Assembly (NCBI GenBank): GCA_023387335.1
Contig: JAEWIF010000035.1
Span: forward strand, 1-60,050
Direction of reading: 5' to 3'
DNA: 60,050 nucleotides
From: Pseudomonadota bacterium
Lineage (GTDB): Bacteria > Pseudomonadota > Gammaproteobacteria > Burkholderiales > Burkholderiaceae_C
Under the pieces are notes generated by a model. The model did no database searches, was not told the DNA's origin, and was given only the letters and a program-made list of their open reading frames with translations. Both the position numbers and the translations under genes were made by a program. Shown here piece after piece: positions 34,455 through 44,123 of the stretch. Position 1 is the first letter of the stretch. Every line of letters begins with the position of its first letter.

Positions 34455-36062
34455 ATGCGTCACGCCAAGCCGGCCCTGCTGGCCGCCACCCTCGCCGCCT
34501 CGTTCGCGCCGGCACTCGCGCAGGCCCCGGCTCCGTCCTCGTCGCAGAACGCCGCGGCGCCACGGCCCTGCACCTCGGTCACCGTGGACAAGCCCACGCA
34601 GCTCACGCTGGGCAAGTCGCACGTGGTGCAGCTGCCGTTCCCGGTGTCGCGCGTGATCGTGGGCGGCGCGCCCGGCAGTCGCGCGGGCCGGCCGGTGCCC
34701 GCGCAGCCGCAGGGCACGCCGGGGACGCTGCCCCAGGGCATGCGGTTGCCAGGCATGCCGCCCGAGCCGCCGTCGGCGCCCGGTGATCAGCAGTACGGGG
34801 TGGCGGAAGCCGACGTCACCCTGCTCGGCCCGACCGAGCTGTACTTCCTGGGCCGCCGCCCAGGTTCCATGAACGTGGTGCTGCAGGGCAACGACGGCCG
34901 CTGCCTGGTGAAGGACCTGGTGGTGGCGATCGACTCCGGCACGCTGCAGGCGCAGCTGGCCGAGCTGATGCCCGGCGAGAAGGGCATCCAGGTGCGCGGC
35001 GCCTCCGACTCCATCGTGCTCACCGGCACCGTGAGCAACGCGGCCCGGCTCGACCAGGTGCTGACGCTCGCGGGCGCCTACGGCGAGACCAAGAAGCTGG
35101 TGAACCTGCTGAGCGTGACGGCGCCGCAGCAGGTGATGCTGGAAGTGAAGATCGCCGAGGTCAGCAAGACGCTGCTGGACCGTTTCGGGGTGGACTTCTC
35201 GCGCGTGATCCGCTCGGGCAGCCGGTTCGGCGTGGCCTCGGGCGTGATCGGCGGACGGCCGGGCTCCTTCGGAACCATCCACCCCCGACCCAACCGCAAT
35301 GGGGAATTCGACGTCCCCGACTCTTTCCCGCTGGCGGACCTGATCAATTCCGCCAACGGCTCCTCGCGCTTCCTGCTCGACGTGGAGAAGCAGGACGGCA
35401 TCATCCGCGTGCTGGCCGAGCCCAACATCATGGCGATCAGCGGGCAGGCCGCGAGCTTCCTGTCGGGCGGCAAGATCTTCATCCCCGTCGCCCAGACGCC
35501 GGCCATCGGCGGCGGCAGCACCATCACGCTGGAAGAAAAGGAATTCGGCGTCGGCCTGAAGTTCACGCCGACGGTGCTCGACGGCCGGATCAACCTGAAG
35601 GTCACCTCCGAGGTCTCGGAGCTCTCGCAGACCGGCACGCCCTTCGCCACCGTCGGCGGCGTGACGGCCATCCTGCCTTCGCTGTCCACCCGCCGCGTGG
35701 ACACCACGGTGCAGCTGGCCGACGGACAGAGTTTCGTGGTGGCGGGGCTGATCAAGAACAACGTCACCGAGGCGCTGAACAAGTTCCCCGGCCTGGGCGA
35801 AGCGCCGGTGGTGGGTGCCCTCTTCCGCTCCACCGAATTCCAGAACGACCAGACCGAGCTGATGTTCGTGGTCACGCCGCGCCTGGTGACCCCGCTCGCG
35901 GGACCGATCACGCTGCCGACCGACAACCACGTGGTGCCCAGCCGCACCGACGTGATCCTCAACGGCAAGGGCGAGGGCGCGCAGCCCGCGCCGGTCGCGC
36001 CGCCGCCCCGCCCCGTGGCCGCACCGCTGCCGGGGGTGGGCCCGACCGGGGTCGGTCCCTGA
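34455..36062 (+). CDS. cpaC: Tad secretin RcpA/CpaC
   Basis: A 535-residue outer-membrane secretin. Signal peptide about 1-23 (ending FAPALAQA), an N-terminal periplasmic domain (LTLGKSHVVQLPFPVSRVIVG with a Pro/Gly-rich insert), a BON-like repeat (GIQVRGASDSIVLTGTVSNAARLDQ), and the secretin core (QVMLEVKIAEVSKTLLDRFGVDF, VRTLAEPN-like VLAEPNIMAISGQAASFLSGG, TVQLADGQSFVVAGLI, FPGLGEAPVVGALFRS). The tail is Pro-rich. It forms the pore through which the Flp fibre leaves. Confidence 0.92.
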   Translation: MRHAKPALLAATLAASFAPALAQAPAPSSSQNAAAPRPCTSVTVDKPTQLTLGKSHVVQLPFPVSRVIVGGAPGSRAGRPVPAQPQGTPGTLPQGMRLPGMPPEPPSAPGDQQYGVAEADVTLLGPTELYFLGRRPGSMNVVLQGNDGRCLVKDLVVAIDSGTLQAQLAELMPGEKGIQVRGASDSIVLTGTVSNAARLDQVLTLAGAYGETKKLVNLLSVTAPQQVMLEVKIAEVSKTLLDRFGVDFSRVIRSGSRFGVASGVIGGRPGSFGTIHPRPNRNGEFDVPDSFPLADLINSANGSSRFLLDVEKQDGIIRVLAEPNIMAISGQAASFLSGGKIFIPVAQTPAIGGGSTITLEEKEFGVGLKFTPTVLDGRINLKVTSEVSELSQTGTPFATVGGVTAILPSLSTRRVDTTVQLADGQSFVVAGLIKNNVTEALNKFPGLGEAPVVGALFRSTEFQNDQTELMFVVTPRLVTPLAGPITLPTDNHVVPSRTDVILNGKGEGAQPAPVAPPPRPVAAPLPGVGPTGVGP

Positions 36063-36097
36063 ACCGAACGAAGCAAGCCAACACCGAAGGGATCGCC

Positions 36098-36370
36098 ATG
36101 TCCTCGAAGAAGAACCTCACGATGCTCGTGCCGGCCTTGCTGCTGGCAGGCTGCGCCGCCTCGCCGACGCCCAACTACGACGCCCGCTTCGGCAACGCGG
36201 TGCGCGACGCTCGCCAGGCCCAGGCCCTGAACCCGCAGGGCGTGGCCAACCACATCCCCGGCCTGGAGGGCAAGGCGGCGCAGCAGGCGAACGGCCGCTA
36301 CCAGGACAGCTTCAAGACACCGCCCCCGGTGGTGAACGTCATCAACATCGGCGGCCAGATCGGACGCTAG
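36098..36370 (+). CDS. small Tad-locus lipoprotein
   Basis: 90 residues with a clear lipobox (LVPALLLAGCAAS; lipidated Cys near residue 20). Then NYDARFGNAVRDARQAQALNPQG and PPPVVNVINIG. Similar short lipoproteins follow the secretin gene in many Burkholderiales Tad loci. A role as secretin pilotin or partner is plausible, not shown. Confidence 0.75.
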   Translation: MSSKKNLTMLVPALLLAGCAASPTPNYDARFGNAVRDARQAQALNPQGVANHIPGLEGKAAQQANGRYQDSFKTPPPVVNVINIGGQIGR

Positions 36371-36412
36371 CCATGCGACGCGCCTCCCACTGCCGCGACC
36401 CCTGTGCCCCGC

Positions 36413-36479
36413 ACGGAAAGGAGGGCGTGCAGATGCAGTAGCCCGCCATCCTTTCCATTCCTTCCGTTCTCCTTTCCGT
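36413..36479 (+). repeat. long-range 11-bp inverted repeat before the pilin gene
   Basis: ACGGAAAGGAG (36413-36423) and CTCCTTTCCGT (36469-36479) are perfectly complementary across a 45-base loop. In the mRNA they would form a stem ending 24 bases before the flp start codon, leaving the pilin ribosome site (TCTGGAG) free. A role in mRNA stability or differential pilin expression is inferred. The rest of the 133-base gap holds nothing else. Confidence 0.5.
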
Positions 36480-36503
36480 TCAACTTTTCTCTGGAGCGTT
36501 CAC

Positions 36504-36698
36504 ATGAACCAGCTGATGAACTTCGTTCGCGCCTTCGCCACCGAGGATGACGGCGCCCAGATCGTCGAGTACGCGCTGATCATCGCCGTGGTGTCCATCG
36601 GCCTGATCCTGCTGCTGATGCCCGCGGCCAACGGCCTGAACTTCCAGGCCTTCATCACGCGCGTCAACACCTGCCTGACCACGGGTCCCTGCGTCTGA
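36504..36698 (+). CDS. flp: Flp/Fap-type major pilin
   Basis: 64 residues. A short leader is followed by the Flp signature EDDGAQIVEYALIIAVVSIGLILLL: the TadV cleavage site is most likely G17-A18, with Glu and Tyr at +4 and +5 of the mature pilin. The mature chain ends in a short polar tail with two Cys (CLTTGPCV) that could form a disulfide. It is the fibre subunit. It has its own strong TCTGGAG site. Confidence 0.92.
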   Translation: MNQLMNFVRAFATEDDGAQIVEYALIIAVVSIGLILLLMPAANGLNFQAFITRVNTCLTTGPCV

Positions 36699-36758
36699 CG
36701 CGATCCACGGAGGCGTGCGGGCCCGCGTCCGCACGCCCCCTCGCAAGCCATCCCTCCC

Positions 36759-38036
36759 ATGCGGCCCACCTCCCGTCAACGACGCAGCCAGCGAGGCGCG
36801 GTGATCGTCACCGTCGCCCTCTTCATGCTGTTCCTGCTCGGGTTCATGGGCATCGCGCTGGACTTCGGCCGCCTATTCATCGTGCGCACCGAGCTGCAGA
36901 CCGCCATGGACGCCTGCGCCCTGGCCGCCGCGCAGGAGCTGGACGGCCAGGCCGATTCGATCGCGCGCGCGCAGAGCGCGGGCGTGACGGCCGGTAACCT
37001 GAATCGCGTCAACCTGCAGTCCGCCACCTGGGCCGGGCAACCGCAGCTCACGCCGGCCGGCATCGTGTTTCGCGCCGCGGACTACACCGTCACCACCGTT
37101 TCCAACAGCGCGCGCTACGCGCAGTGCCAGCACACGCAGGCCAGCATCCAGCTGTGGCTGCTGCAGGCGCTGGGAGCGTTCTCCGGCGACAACGCCCTCT
37201 TCCCGGCCACCGGCAGCGTCGGCGCGAGCGCGGTCGCCACGCGCGCGAGCTCGCAGACCACCTGCCCGCTGCCGCTGATGCTGCGCCCCGTTCCCGGCGG
37301 CACGGCGCCCAACTACGGCTTCCAGGTCGGGCAGTGGATCACGCTGCTGAACGCGCAGAACGCGGCGGCGGGCGGCCAGATCGGCTGGGCCAACCTGGAT
37401 GGCTCAAACAGTGCGTCCGAGACCGAGGCCGAAATGATGGGCTTCTGCGGGACGGAAGTCGGCGACACGCTGGGCACGCCGGGCGTGCAGTCCTCCATCG
37501 CCGACGCCTGGAACTATCGCTTCGGCATCTACCGCAACGCCACCAACGCCAGCGAGCACAGCCCCGACGTCTCGGGCTACTCGTACACCTCGACCAACTG
37601 GCCGACCCGCTTCAACGCCTTCGACGGCGCGACGCCGGCCGGCGCCCACCCGACCGCCGCGAACTTCGTCACCAAGCGCGCGGCCTACGCCTCCTGCGCC
37701 GACACCGGCACGCGGGTACGCGGGCCCGGCAGCTGCGAGCAGATCACCGGCCTGTCGCTCAGCAGCTTCCAGGACCTGGCGCTGCCCGGCCCCACCGCCG
37801 TCGGCGGCCACCGCACCTACGGCGTGCGCAGCCGCGTGGCCACGGTGCCGGTGGTGAACGCCGCCAACCAGGTGATCGACTACGCCTGCATGTTCATGCT
37901 GCAGCCGCTGACCATCCCGATGTCCAACGTGCAGCTCGAGTTCCGCGGCAACGCGGGCACGCCGGGCAGTCCCTGCACCACCAGCGGCCTGCCCGGCGGC
38001 AACGCGGGGCCGCTGGTGCCGGTGCTGGTCCGCTGA
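36759..38036 (+). CDS. tadG: TadG-like pilus assembly protein
   Basis: A 425-residue protein with the Flp-pilus TadG N-terminus: RRSQRGAVIVTVALFMLFLLGFMGIALDFGRLFIVRTELQTAMDACALAAAQEL (basic start, one membrane segment, then an amphipathic helix). The long extracytoplasmic part has several cysteines and is rich in Asn, Ser, Thr and Gly. Such proteins act as minor pilins or envelope adaptors. It begins 61 bases after flp. Confidence 0.85.
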   Translation: MRPTSRQRRSQRGAVIVTVALFMLFLLGFMGIALDFGRLFIVRTELQTAMDACALAAAQELDGQADSIARAQSAGVTAGNLNRVNLQSATWAGQPQLTPAGIVFRAADYTVTTVSNSARYAQCQHTQASIQLWLLQALGAFSGDNALFPATGSVGASAVATRASSQTTCPLPLMLRPVPGGTAPNYGFQVGQWITLLNAQNAAAGGQIGWANLDGSNSASETEAEMMGFCGTEVGDTLGTPGVQSSIADAWNYRFGIYRNATNASEHSPDVSGYSYTSTNWPTRFNAFDGATPAGAHPTAANFVTKRAAYASCADTGTRVRGPGSCEQITGLSLSSFQDLALPGPTAVGGHRTYGVRSRVATVPVVNAANQVIDYACMFMLQPLTIPMSNVQLEFRGNAGTPGSPCTTSGLPGGNAGPLVPVLVR

Positions 38037-38048
38037 AGGAGGAGAACC

Positions 38049-38492
38049 ATGCGCGCCTTGACCCCGTCCCGGCAGCGAGGCACCGCGATCATCGAATTCG
38101 CGCTGGTGCTGCCCCTGCTGGTGATGATGTCCATCCTGGTGGTGGAGATCGGGCGCGCGCTGTACCAGTACAACGCGCTGGCCAAGTCGGTGCGGGACGG
38201 GACGCGCTACCTGTCGATGCAGTTGCCCAACACGCAGGTGGCGCAGGCCAAGAACCTGGTGGTGTTCGGCAACCCGGACGGCACCGGCACCCCGCTGCTG
38301 CCGGGCCTGACCATCGCGGCCCACGTCCCCGACCCGACCTGGCAGAACGTGGGCGCGGATCCCGTCATCCACACCGTGACCCTCCAGGTGAGCAACTACA
38401 GCTTCCAGCCGATGTTCACGAACGTGTTCGGCGTCAACTTCCCGGCGCTGCAGTTCTCCGCCATCCAGGCCACGATGAGGAGTCCGTCGTGA
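38049..38492 (+). CDS. tadE: TadE-like pseudopilin
   Basis: 147 residues with the TadE signature: QRGTAIIEFALVLPLLVMMSILVVEIGRALYQYNALAKSVRDGTRYLS, i.e. a G-TAIIEF cleavage site and Glu at +5, then a membrane helix. The remaining chain is periplasmic. A GGAGGAG site lies before the ATG. The stop overlaps the next TadE-like gene (GTGA). Confidence 0.88.
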   Translation: MRALTPSRQRGTAIIEFALVLPLLVMMSILVVEIGRALYQYNALAKSVRDGTRYLSMQLPNTQVAQAKNLVVFGNPDGTGTPLLPGLTIAAHVPDPTWQNVGADPVIHTVTLQVSNYSFQPMFTNVFGVNFPALQFSAIQATMRSPS

Positions 38493-38932
38493 AGCGCCTC
38501 GCCCGCCGGCGCCAGGGCGGCTCGACCATCGTCGAGTTCGCCCTGGTGCTCCTGCTGTTCTTCACCTTCCTGCTGGCCATCGTCGACTTCGGCCGCATGC
38601 TGTTCACCTGGAACGCGGCCACCGAGGCGACCCGCGCCGGCGCGCGCTACGCCGTGGTGTGCGACAACACCGGCAGCGCAACCGCCGTACTGGCGCGCAT
38701 GCAGTCGCTGCTGCCCGAGATCACGACCATCGACGTGGCCTGGACGCCCGCCGGCTGCAACTCCACCGACTGCGAGGGCGTCACCGTCAGCGTGCAGAAC
38801 CTCAACTACCGGTGGATCTCGCCGGTGCTGGGCCTGGCCGCCTTCACCGACCTGCCCATGCCCACCTTCCGCACCTATCTCACGCGCGAGGTCATGCGAA
38901 CGGACCCCAACAGCGATGCGATCTGCCCCTGA
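38489..38932 (+). CDS. second TadE/TadF-like pseudopilin
   Basis: 147 residues starting at GTG. RRQGGSTIVEFALVLLLFFTFLLAIVDFGRMLFTWNAATEATRAGARYAVV shows the same prepilin-like cleavage site and membrane helix as its neighbour. Conserved Cys residues (VVCDN, GCNSTDCEG) follow. Probably TadF in role. It is translationally coupled to tadE. Confidence 0.87.
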   Translation: MKRLARRRQGGSTIVEFALVLLLFFTFLLAIVDFGRMLFTWNAATEATRAGARYAVVCDNTGSATAVLARMQSLLPEITTIDVAWTPAGCNSTDCEGVTVSVQNLNYRWISPVLGLAAFTDLPMPTFRTYLTREVMRTDPNSDAICP

Positions 38933-38954
38933 CACGAACACCCACGGAGCTTTC

Positions 38955-40106
38955 ATGAAGATCGCCGTCATCTCCCCCAGCCCCGCCCACCTGGAATCCC
39001 TGTGTACCTCGCTGAACTCGCGCGGGCACTTCGCGACCGCGTTCGAGGGCGGCAAGAGCCGCGTGCGCGAGATCGCCGAGCGCGAAGCGCCCGAGCTGAT
39101 GCTGGTGGACGGCATCTGCTGCGACCCCGCCGAACTCGCGCAGGTCGAGCACGTCACCACCCACCATCCGCTCACCGCGGTGGTACTGCTGTGCTCCACC
39201 ACCAGTCCCGACTTCCTGATCCACTCGATGCGCGCCGGCGTGCGCGAGGTGCTGCCCTCGCCGGTGCCGCCGGCGGCGCTTCTCGCCGCGGTGGAACGGG
39301 TGCAGGCCAAGCGGACAGGCGCGGCAACCCGGCGCCAGGGCCAGGTGCTCGCCTTCATGCCGTGCAAGGGCGGTAGCGGCGCGACCTTCCTGGCCACCAA
39401 CCTCGCATCGCAACTGGCCGAGACGCGATCGGTGCTGCTGGTCGACCTGAACCTGCAGTTCGGCGACGCGCTCTCGTACGTGCACGACGGCCGCCCGCCG
39501 GCCACCCTGGCCGAGGTGTGCAAGGACATCCACCGGCTCGATGCCTCGCTGCTGGTGGCTTCGACGGTGAAAGTGGCGCCCAACTTCAGCATCCTTCCCG
39601 GGCCCGAGGACCTGGGCCAGGCGGGGGAGATCCGGCCCGAGCAACTCGACGCGCTGCTGTCGGTGGCGGCGGCGCACTACGATTTCGTCCTGCTGGACAT
39701 GGGCCGCGCCCTGGACACCCTGGCCATCCAGGCACTGGACCGCACCACGCGCATCTACCTGGTGATGCAATCCGCCCTGCCCGACCTGCGGCATGCGTCC
39801 AAGCTGCTGGACGCGTTCCGCACCATCGGCTACGGCACCGACCGCACCGAACTGATCCTCAACCGCTTCGAGCGGTCCGGCCAGATCGGCCTGGAGCAGG
39901 TGCAGCGCGCGCTGGGCGCGGTGAAGCTGCACACGGTGCCCAACGCCTGGCGCGAGGTGCACGCCGCCATCAACCACGGCGAGCCACTGGCACGCGCCGC
40001 TCGCGGCAGCGGCGTGGTGCGCCAGCTGGCCGAACTTGCCCTGGCCCTGAGTCCCCGGCAGGACGCCGGCCGCGGGCTGCTGGACCGCCTGCTGAGGAGA
40101 GCCTGA
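38955..40106 (+). CDS. cpaE: pilus localisation protein TadZ/CpaE
   Basis: A 383-residue protein. The N-terminal receiver-like domain (about 1-115) contains LMLVDGICC and GVREVLPSPVPP. A ParA/MinD-type domain follows. Its deviant Walker A is K138-GGSGAT, where the usual GK(T) lysine is alanine; VLLVDLNLQFGD and FVLLDMGRALDT follow. TadZ/CpaE proteins place the Tad machine in the cell and are often atypical ATPases, so the loss agrees with the family. The stop shares a base with the tadA start. Confidence 0.9.
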   Translation: MKIAVISPSPAHLESLCTSLNSRGHFATAFEGGKSRVREIAEREAPELMLVDGICCDPAELAQVEHVTTHHPLTAVVLLCSTTSPDFLIHSMRAGVREVLPSPVPPAALLAAVERVQAKRTGAATRRQGQVLAFMPCKGGSGATFLATNLASQLAETRSVLLVDLNLQFGDALSYVHDGRPPATLAEVCKDIHRLDASLLVASTVKVAPNFSILPGPEDLGQAGEIRPEQLDALLSVAAAHYDFVLLDMGRALDTLAIQALDRTTRIYLVMQSALPDLRHASKLLDAFRTIGYGTDRTELILNRFERSGQIGLEQVQRALGAVKLHTVPNAWREVHAAINHGEPLARAARGSGVVRQLAELALALSPRQDAGRGLLDRLLRRA

Positions 40107-41500
40107 TGTCCGCCATCCATCCCATCACCACGCGCGAGAGCGCCATGCTGTCGCTGCGCGACAAGCTCGCCGCCAACAGCGGCGATCCCGTCGTCGCGCG
40201 ATCCGCGCCCGCGGCCACCGGCGACTCGTACAAGGCGCTCAAGAGCCGCATCCACCTCAAGCTGCTGGAGAAGTTCGACCTGTCCGCGCTGGAAACGCTG
40301 GCGCCCGACCTGCTGCGCCAGGAGATCGCGCTGATGGTCGAGCGGCTGCTGGTGGAAGAACAGGCGGTGGTCAACGACGCCGAGCGCGGCACGCTGATCC
40401 GCGACATCCAGCACGAGATGCTGGGGTTCGGTCCCCTGGAGCTGCTGATGGCCGACCCGGCGGTGTCGGACATCCTGGTCAACTCGTACCGGCGCATCTT
40501 CGTCGAGCGGCACGGCCGGCTGGAGCTCTCCAACGTCAGCTTCACCGACGAGAAGCACCTCTTGCGCATCATCGACAAGATCGTGTCGCTGGTCGGCCGG
40601 CGCATCGACGAATCCAGCCCGATGGTCGATGCACGGCTGCCGGACGGTTCGCGCGTCAACGCGGTCATCCCGCCGGTGGCGATCGACGGGCCGATGATGT
40701 CGATCCGCCGCTTCGCCCACATCCCGCTGCGGATGGAGAACCTGGTCGGAGACAAGCTGCGCGCGCTGACGCCGGAGATGGCGCACATGCTGCAGGGCCT
40801 GATCAAGGCCAAGGTGAACATCCTGATCTCGGGCGGCACCGGCGCCGGCAAGACCACGCTGCTGAACATCCTCTCGGGCTACATCCCCGAGGCCGAGCGC
40901 GTGGTCACCATCGAGGACGCCGCCGAGCTGCAGCTGCAGCAGCCGCACGTGGTGCGCCTCGAGACCCGGCCGATGAACATCGAGGGCAAGGGCGAGGTGA
41001 CGCAGCGCGCGCTGGTGCGCAACGCGCTGCGCATGCGGCCCGACCGCATCGTCATCGGCGAGGTGCGCGGGGCCGAGGCCTTCGACATGCTGCAGGCGAT
41101 GAACACCGGCCACGAGGGCTCGCTCACCACCATCCACGCCAACACGCCGCGCGACGCCATTTCGCGGCTGGAGAACATGATCGGCATGGCCAACCTCAAC
41201 CTGCCGCACAAGGCGGCACGCCAGCAGATCGCCTCGGCGATCACGGTGGTGATCCAGGCGCTGCGCCTGATCGACGGGCGCCGAAAGATCACCAGCATCC
41301 AGGAGATCACGGGCATGGAAGGCGAGGTGATCACCATGCAGGAGATCTTCGCCTTCCGCCAGACCGGCATGAGCGCCGACGGCCAGGTGCAGGGCCACTT
41401 CCAGGCGACCGGGGTTCGGCCCAAGTTCTGCGACCGGTTGCGGGCCTTCGGCGTGGTGCTGCCCGACTCGGTGTTCGACCCGGCCCGCCACTACCTCTAG
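40106..41500 (+). CDS. cpaF: Tad secretion ATPase TadA/CpaF
   Basis: A 464-residue VirB11/GspE-type hexameric ATPase. The N-terminal domain contains MLGFGPLELLMADPAVSDILVNS. The core has Walker A GGTGAGKT (243-250), the Asp box EDAAELQLQQPHVVRLETR, Walker B RIVIGEVRGAEAFDML, and the His box GHEGSLTTIHAN. It powers pilus extension, and in Tad systems retraction too. The start overlaps cpaE by one base. Confidence 0.95.
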   Translation: MSAIHPITTRESAMLSLRDKLAANSGDPVVARSAPAATGDSYKALKSRIHLKLLEKFDLSALETLAPDLLRQEIALMVERLLVEEQAVVNDAERGTLIRDIQHEMLGFGPLELLMADPAVSDILVNSYRRIFVERHGRLELSNVSFTDEKHLLRIIDKIVSLVGRRIDESSPMVDARLPDGSRVNAVIPPVAIDGPMMSIRRFAHIPLRMENLVGDKLRALTPEMAHMLQGLIKAKVNILISGGTGAGKTTLLNILSGYIPEAERVVTIEDAAELQLQQPHVVRLETRPMNIEGKGEVTQRALVRNALRMRPDRIVIGEVRGAEAFDMLQAMNTGHEGSLTTIHANTPRDAISRLENMIGMANLNLPHKAARQQIASAITVVIQALRLIDGRRKITSIQEITGMEGEVITMQEIFAFRQTGMSADGQVQGHFQATGVRPKFCDRLRAFGVVLPDSVFDPARHYL

Positions 41501-41509
41501 GAGCACGCC

Positions 41510-42505
41510 ATGTCGCCCTTCGTCGAGGACAACGGCTTCCTGGTGCTGTCGGTGCTGGTGTTCGTCGCCGTCGTGCTGATGCTCGAAGGCGCGTGGACGG
41601 TCTGGCAGGACAAGCGCGGGCCGCGCGCGCGCAAGCTGCAGCGGCGGCTGGACGAGCTGCGCGGAGGCCCTTCGGCGAGGGCATCGGTGTCGCGCGTGCT
41701 CAAGCAGCGCGCCGCGGGCGGTGCGGGCTTGCTGGAGCGCCACCTGCGCGGCCTGCACTTCTTCGAGCGGCTCGACCGCAACCTGCAGCAGGCGGGGCTG
41801 GCCTGGAGCGCTTCGGGCGTGCTGGGTGCGTCCGTTCTTTTCGGCCTCGCGGCCTGGATCCTGGTGGACGTGGGGCTGCACCAGTCCGCAAGCATCGGCG
41901 CGGTGGTCGCGGCGCTGGGCGCGCTGCTGCCCGCCGGCTACGTGGGCTACCGGCGGCGGCAACGCCTCTCGCGCATCGAGCGGCAGATGCCGGAAGCGCT
42001 GGACCTGCTGGCCCGCGCGCTGCGCGCCGGCCATGCGTTCACCGCGGGCCTCAAGATGGCGGGCGAGGAACTGACCGAGCCGATCGCGGGCGAGTTCCGC
42101 GCGGTGCACGACGAGATCAACTTCGGCATCTCCATGCAGCAGTCGCTCACCCACCTGTGCGAGCGAGTGCCCAGCACCGACGTGCGCTACTTCGTGGTGG
42201 CCGTCCTGATCCAGCGCGACTCGGGCGGCAACCTCACCGAGATCCTGAGCAAGCTCGCCTACCTGATCCGCGAACGCGCCAAGCTGCAGGCCAAGGTGCG
42301 CGTGCTGTCGTCGGAAGGCCGGATGTCGGCCTGGGTGCTGACGCTGCTGCCGTTCGCGCTGGGCGGTGCGCTCTACCTGGCCAACCCCAAGTTCATGGGC
42401 CCGATGTTCACCGACCCTATCGGCCAGGCCATCGTCAAGTACCTGCTGATCATGATGGCGCTGGGCGTCGTCGTGCTGCGCAGGATCGTCCGCATCCGCG
42501 TCTAG
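41510..42505 (+). CDS. tadB: Tad inner-membrane platform protein TadB
   Basis: 331 residues with an N-terminal membrane segment (FLVLSVLVFVAVVLMLEGAW), a second pair near 105-145, and a T2SSF/GspF domain (IERQMPEALDLLARALRAGHAFTAGLKMAGEEL). A final hydrophobic pair is LTLLPFALGGALYLA and YLLIMMALGVVVL. It docks TadA at the inner membrane. tadC follows after 11 bases. Confidence 0.93.
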   Translation: MSPFVEDNGFLVLSVLVFVAVVLMLEGAWTVWQDKRGPRARKLQRRLDELRGGPSARASVSRVLKQRAAGGAGLLERHLRGLHFFERLDRNLQQAGLAWSASGVLGASVLFGLAAWILVDVGLHQSASIGAVVAALGALLPAGYVGYRRRQRLSRIERQMPEALDLLARALRAGHAFTAGLKMAGEELTEPIAGEFRAVHDEINFGISMQQSLTHLCERVPSTDVRYFVVAVLIQRDSGGNLTEILSKLAYLIRERAKLQAKVRVLSSEGRMSAWVLTLLPFALGGALYLANPKFMGPMFTDPIGQAIVKYLLIMMALGVVVLRRIVRIRV

Positions 42506-42516
42506 GAGCCACCGCC

Positions 42517-43425
42517 ATGGTCCTGTTCTCCCTCATGGTCTTCCTGGCCGTCAGCCTGGCGGCGGCCGGCGTGTTCCTGTGGCTGTCGCCGACGCGCGCC
42601 GAGCAGCGGCTGCAGAGCATGACCGCGCCGCCTTCGGGCTCCGAATGGACCGCCACCATGGTGCGCATGGCCGGGCCGTTCGCCAGGCTGTCACTGCCGG
42701 AAGGCGAATGGGAGGCTTCGCCGCTGCGGGTGAACTTCCTCAACGCCGGCATCCGCCATCCGGACGCGCGCCTCGCCTATTTCGCGGCCAAGACCGTGCT
42801 GCCGCTGATGTTCGCCGCGCTCGCGTTCTCCGCGCTGCGCGTGCTGAACCAGTCGCACGGACTGGCGCTGCTGTTCTACGTGATGGTGGCGGCGCTGATC
42901 GGCTGCTACCTGCCCAACGCCGTGGTCGCCTTCATCGCCCGCGGCCGCAAGCGCGAGGTGTTCGAGAACTTCCCCGACGCGGCCGACCTGATGCTGGTGT
43001 GCATCGAAGCCGGGCTGGGCATGGACGCCGCGCTGACCAAGGTGGCCGAGGAGATCCGGCGCAAGAGCCACGCGCTGGCCGAGGAGCTGCACCTCACCAA
43101 CCTGGAGATGCGCGCGGGTGCCAGCCGCGAGCAGTCGCTGCGCAACCTGGCGCTGCGCACCGGGGTGGACGAGGTCAGCATGTTCGCGACCATGCTCAAC
43201 CAGGCCGACCGGTTCGGCACCAGCATCGGCGATTCGCTGCGCGTGTTCTCGGACGAGCTGCGCCACAAGCGCCAGGTGCGGGCCGAGGAGCGCGCGGCCA
43301 AGGTGCCGACCAAGATGCTGTTCCCGCTGGTGCTGTTCATCTTCCCATCGATCATCATGATCGTGCTGGGGCCGGCAATCATCCAGGTGGCGCGCACGAT
43401 CCTGCCGATGATCAACGGACGCTGA
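42517..43425 (+). CDS. tadC: Tad inner-membrane platform protein TadC
   Basis: 302 residues: N-terminal membrane segment (VLFSLMVFLAVSLAAAGVFLWL), T2SSF domain (FPDAADLMLVCIEAGLGMDAALTKVAEEI, ASREQSLRNLALRTGVDEVSMFATMLNQADRFGTSIGDSL), and a C-terminal segment LFPLVLFIFPSIIMIVLGPAIIQVA. It partners TadB and is the last recognisable gene of the Tad operon. No TadD-type TPR gene follows. Confidence 0.93.
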   Translation: MVLFSLMVFLAVSLAAAGVFLWLSPTRAEQRLQSMTAPPSGSEWTATMVRMAGPFARLSLPEGEWEASPLRVNFLNAGIRHPDARLAYFAAKTVLPLMFAALAFSALRVLNQSHGLALLFYVMVAALIGCYLPNAVVAFIARGRKREVFENFPDAADLMLVCIEAGLGMDAALTKVAEEIRRKSHALAEELHLTNLEMRAGASREQSLRNLALRTGVDEVSMFATMLNQADRFGTSIGDSLRVFSDELRHKRQVRAEERAAKVPTKMLFPLVLFIFPSIIMIVLGPAIIQVARTILPMINGR

Positions 43426-43445
43426 GGCCGTCTTATGCTGGCGGC

Positions 43446-44111
<666 letters not shown>

Positions 44112-44123
<12 letters not shown>

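Noticed and set aside
38955..40106. Loss of the Walker A lysine in CpaE as a sign of gene decay
   Set aside because: TadZ/CpaE proteins are known for atypical Walker motifs, and the rest of the gene and its overlap with cpaF are intact.
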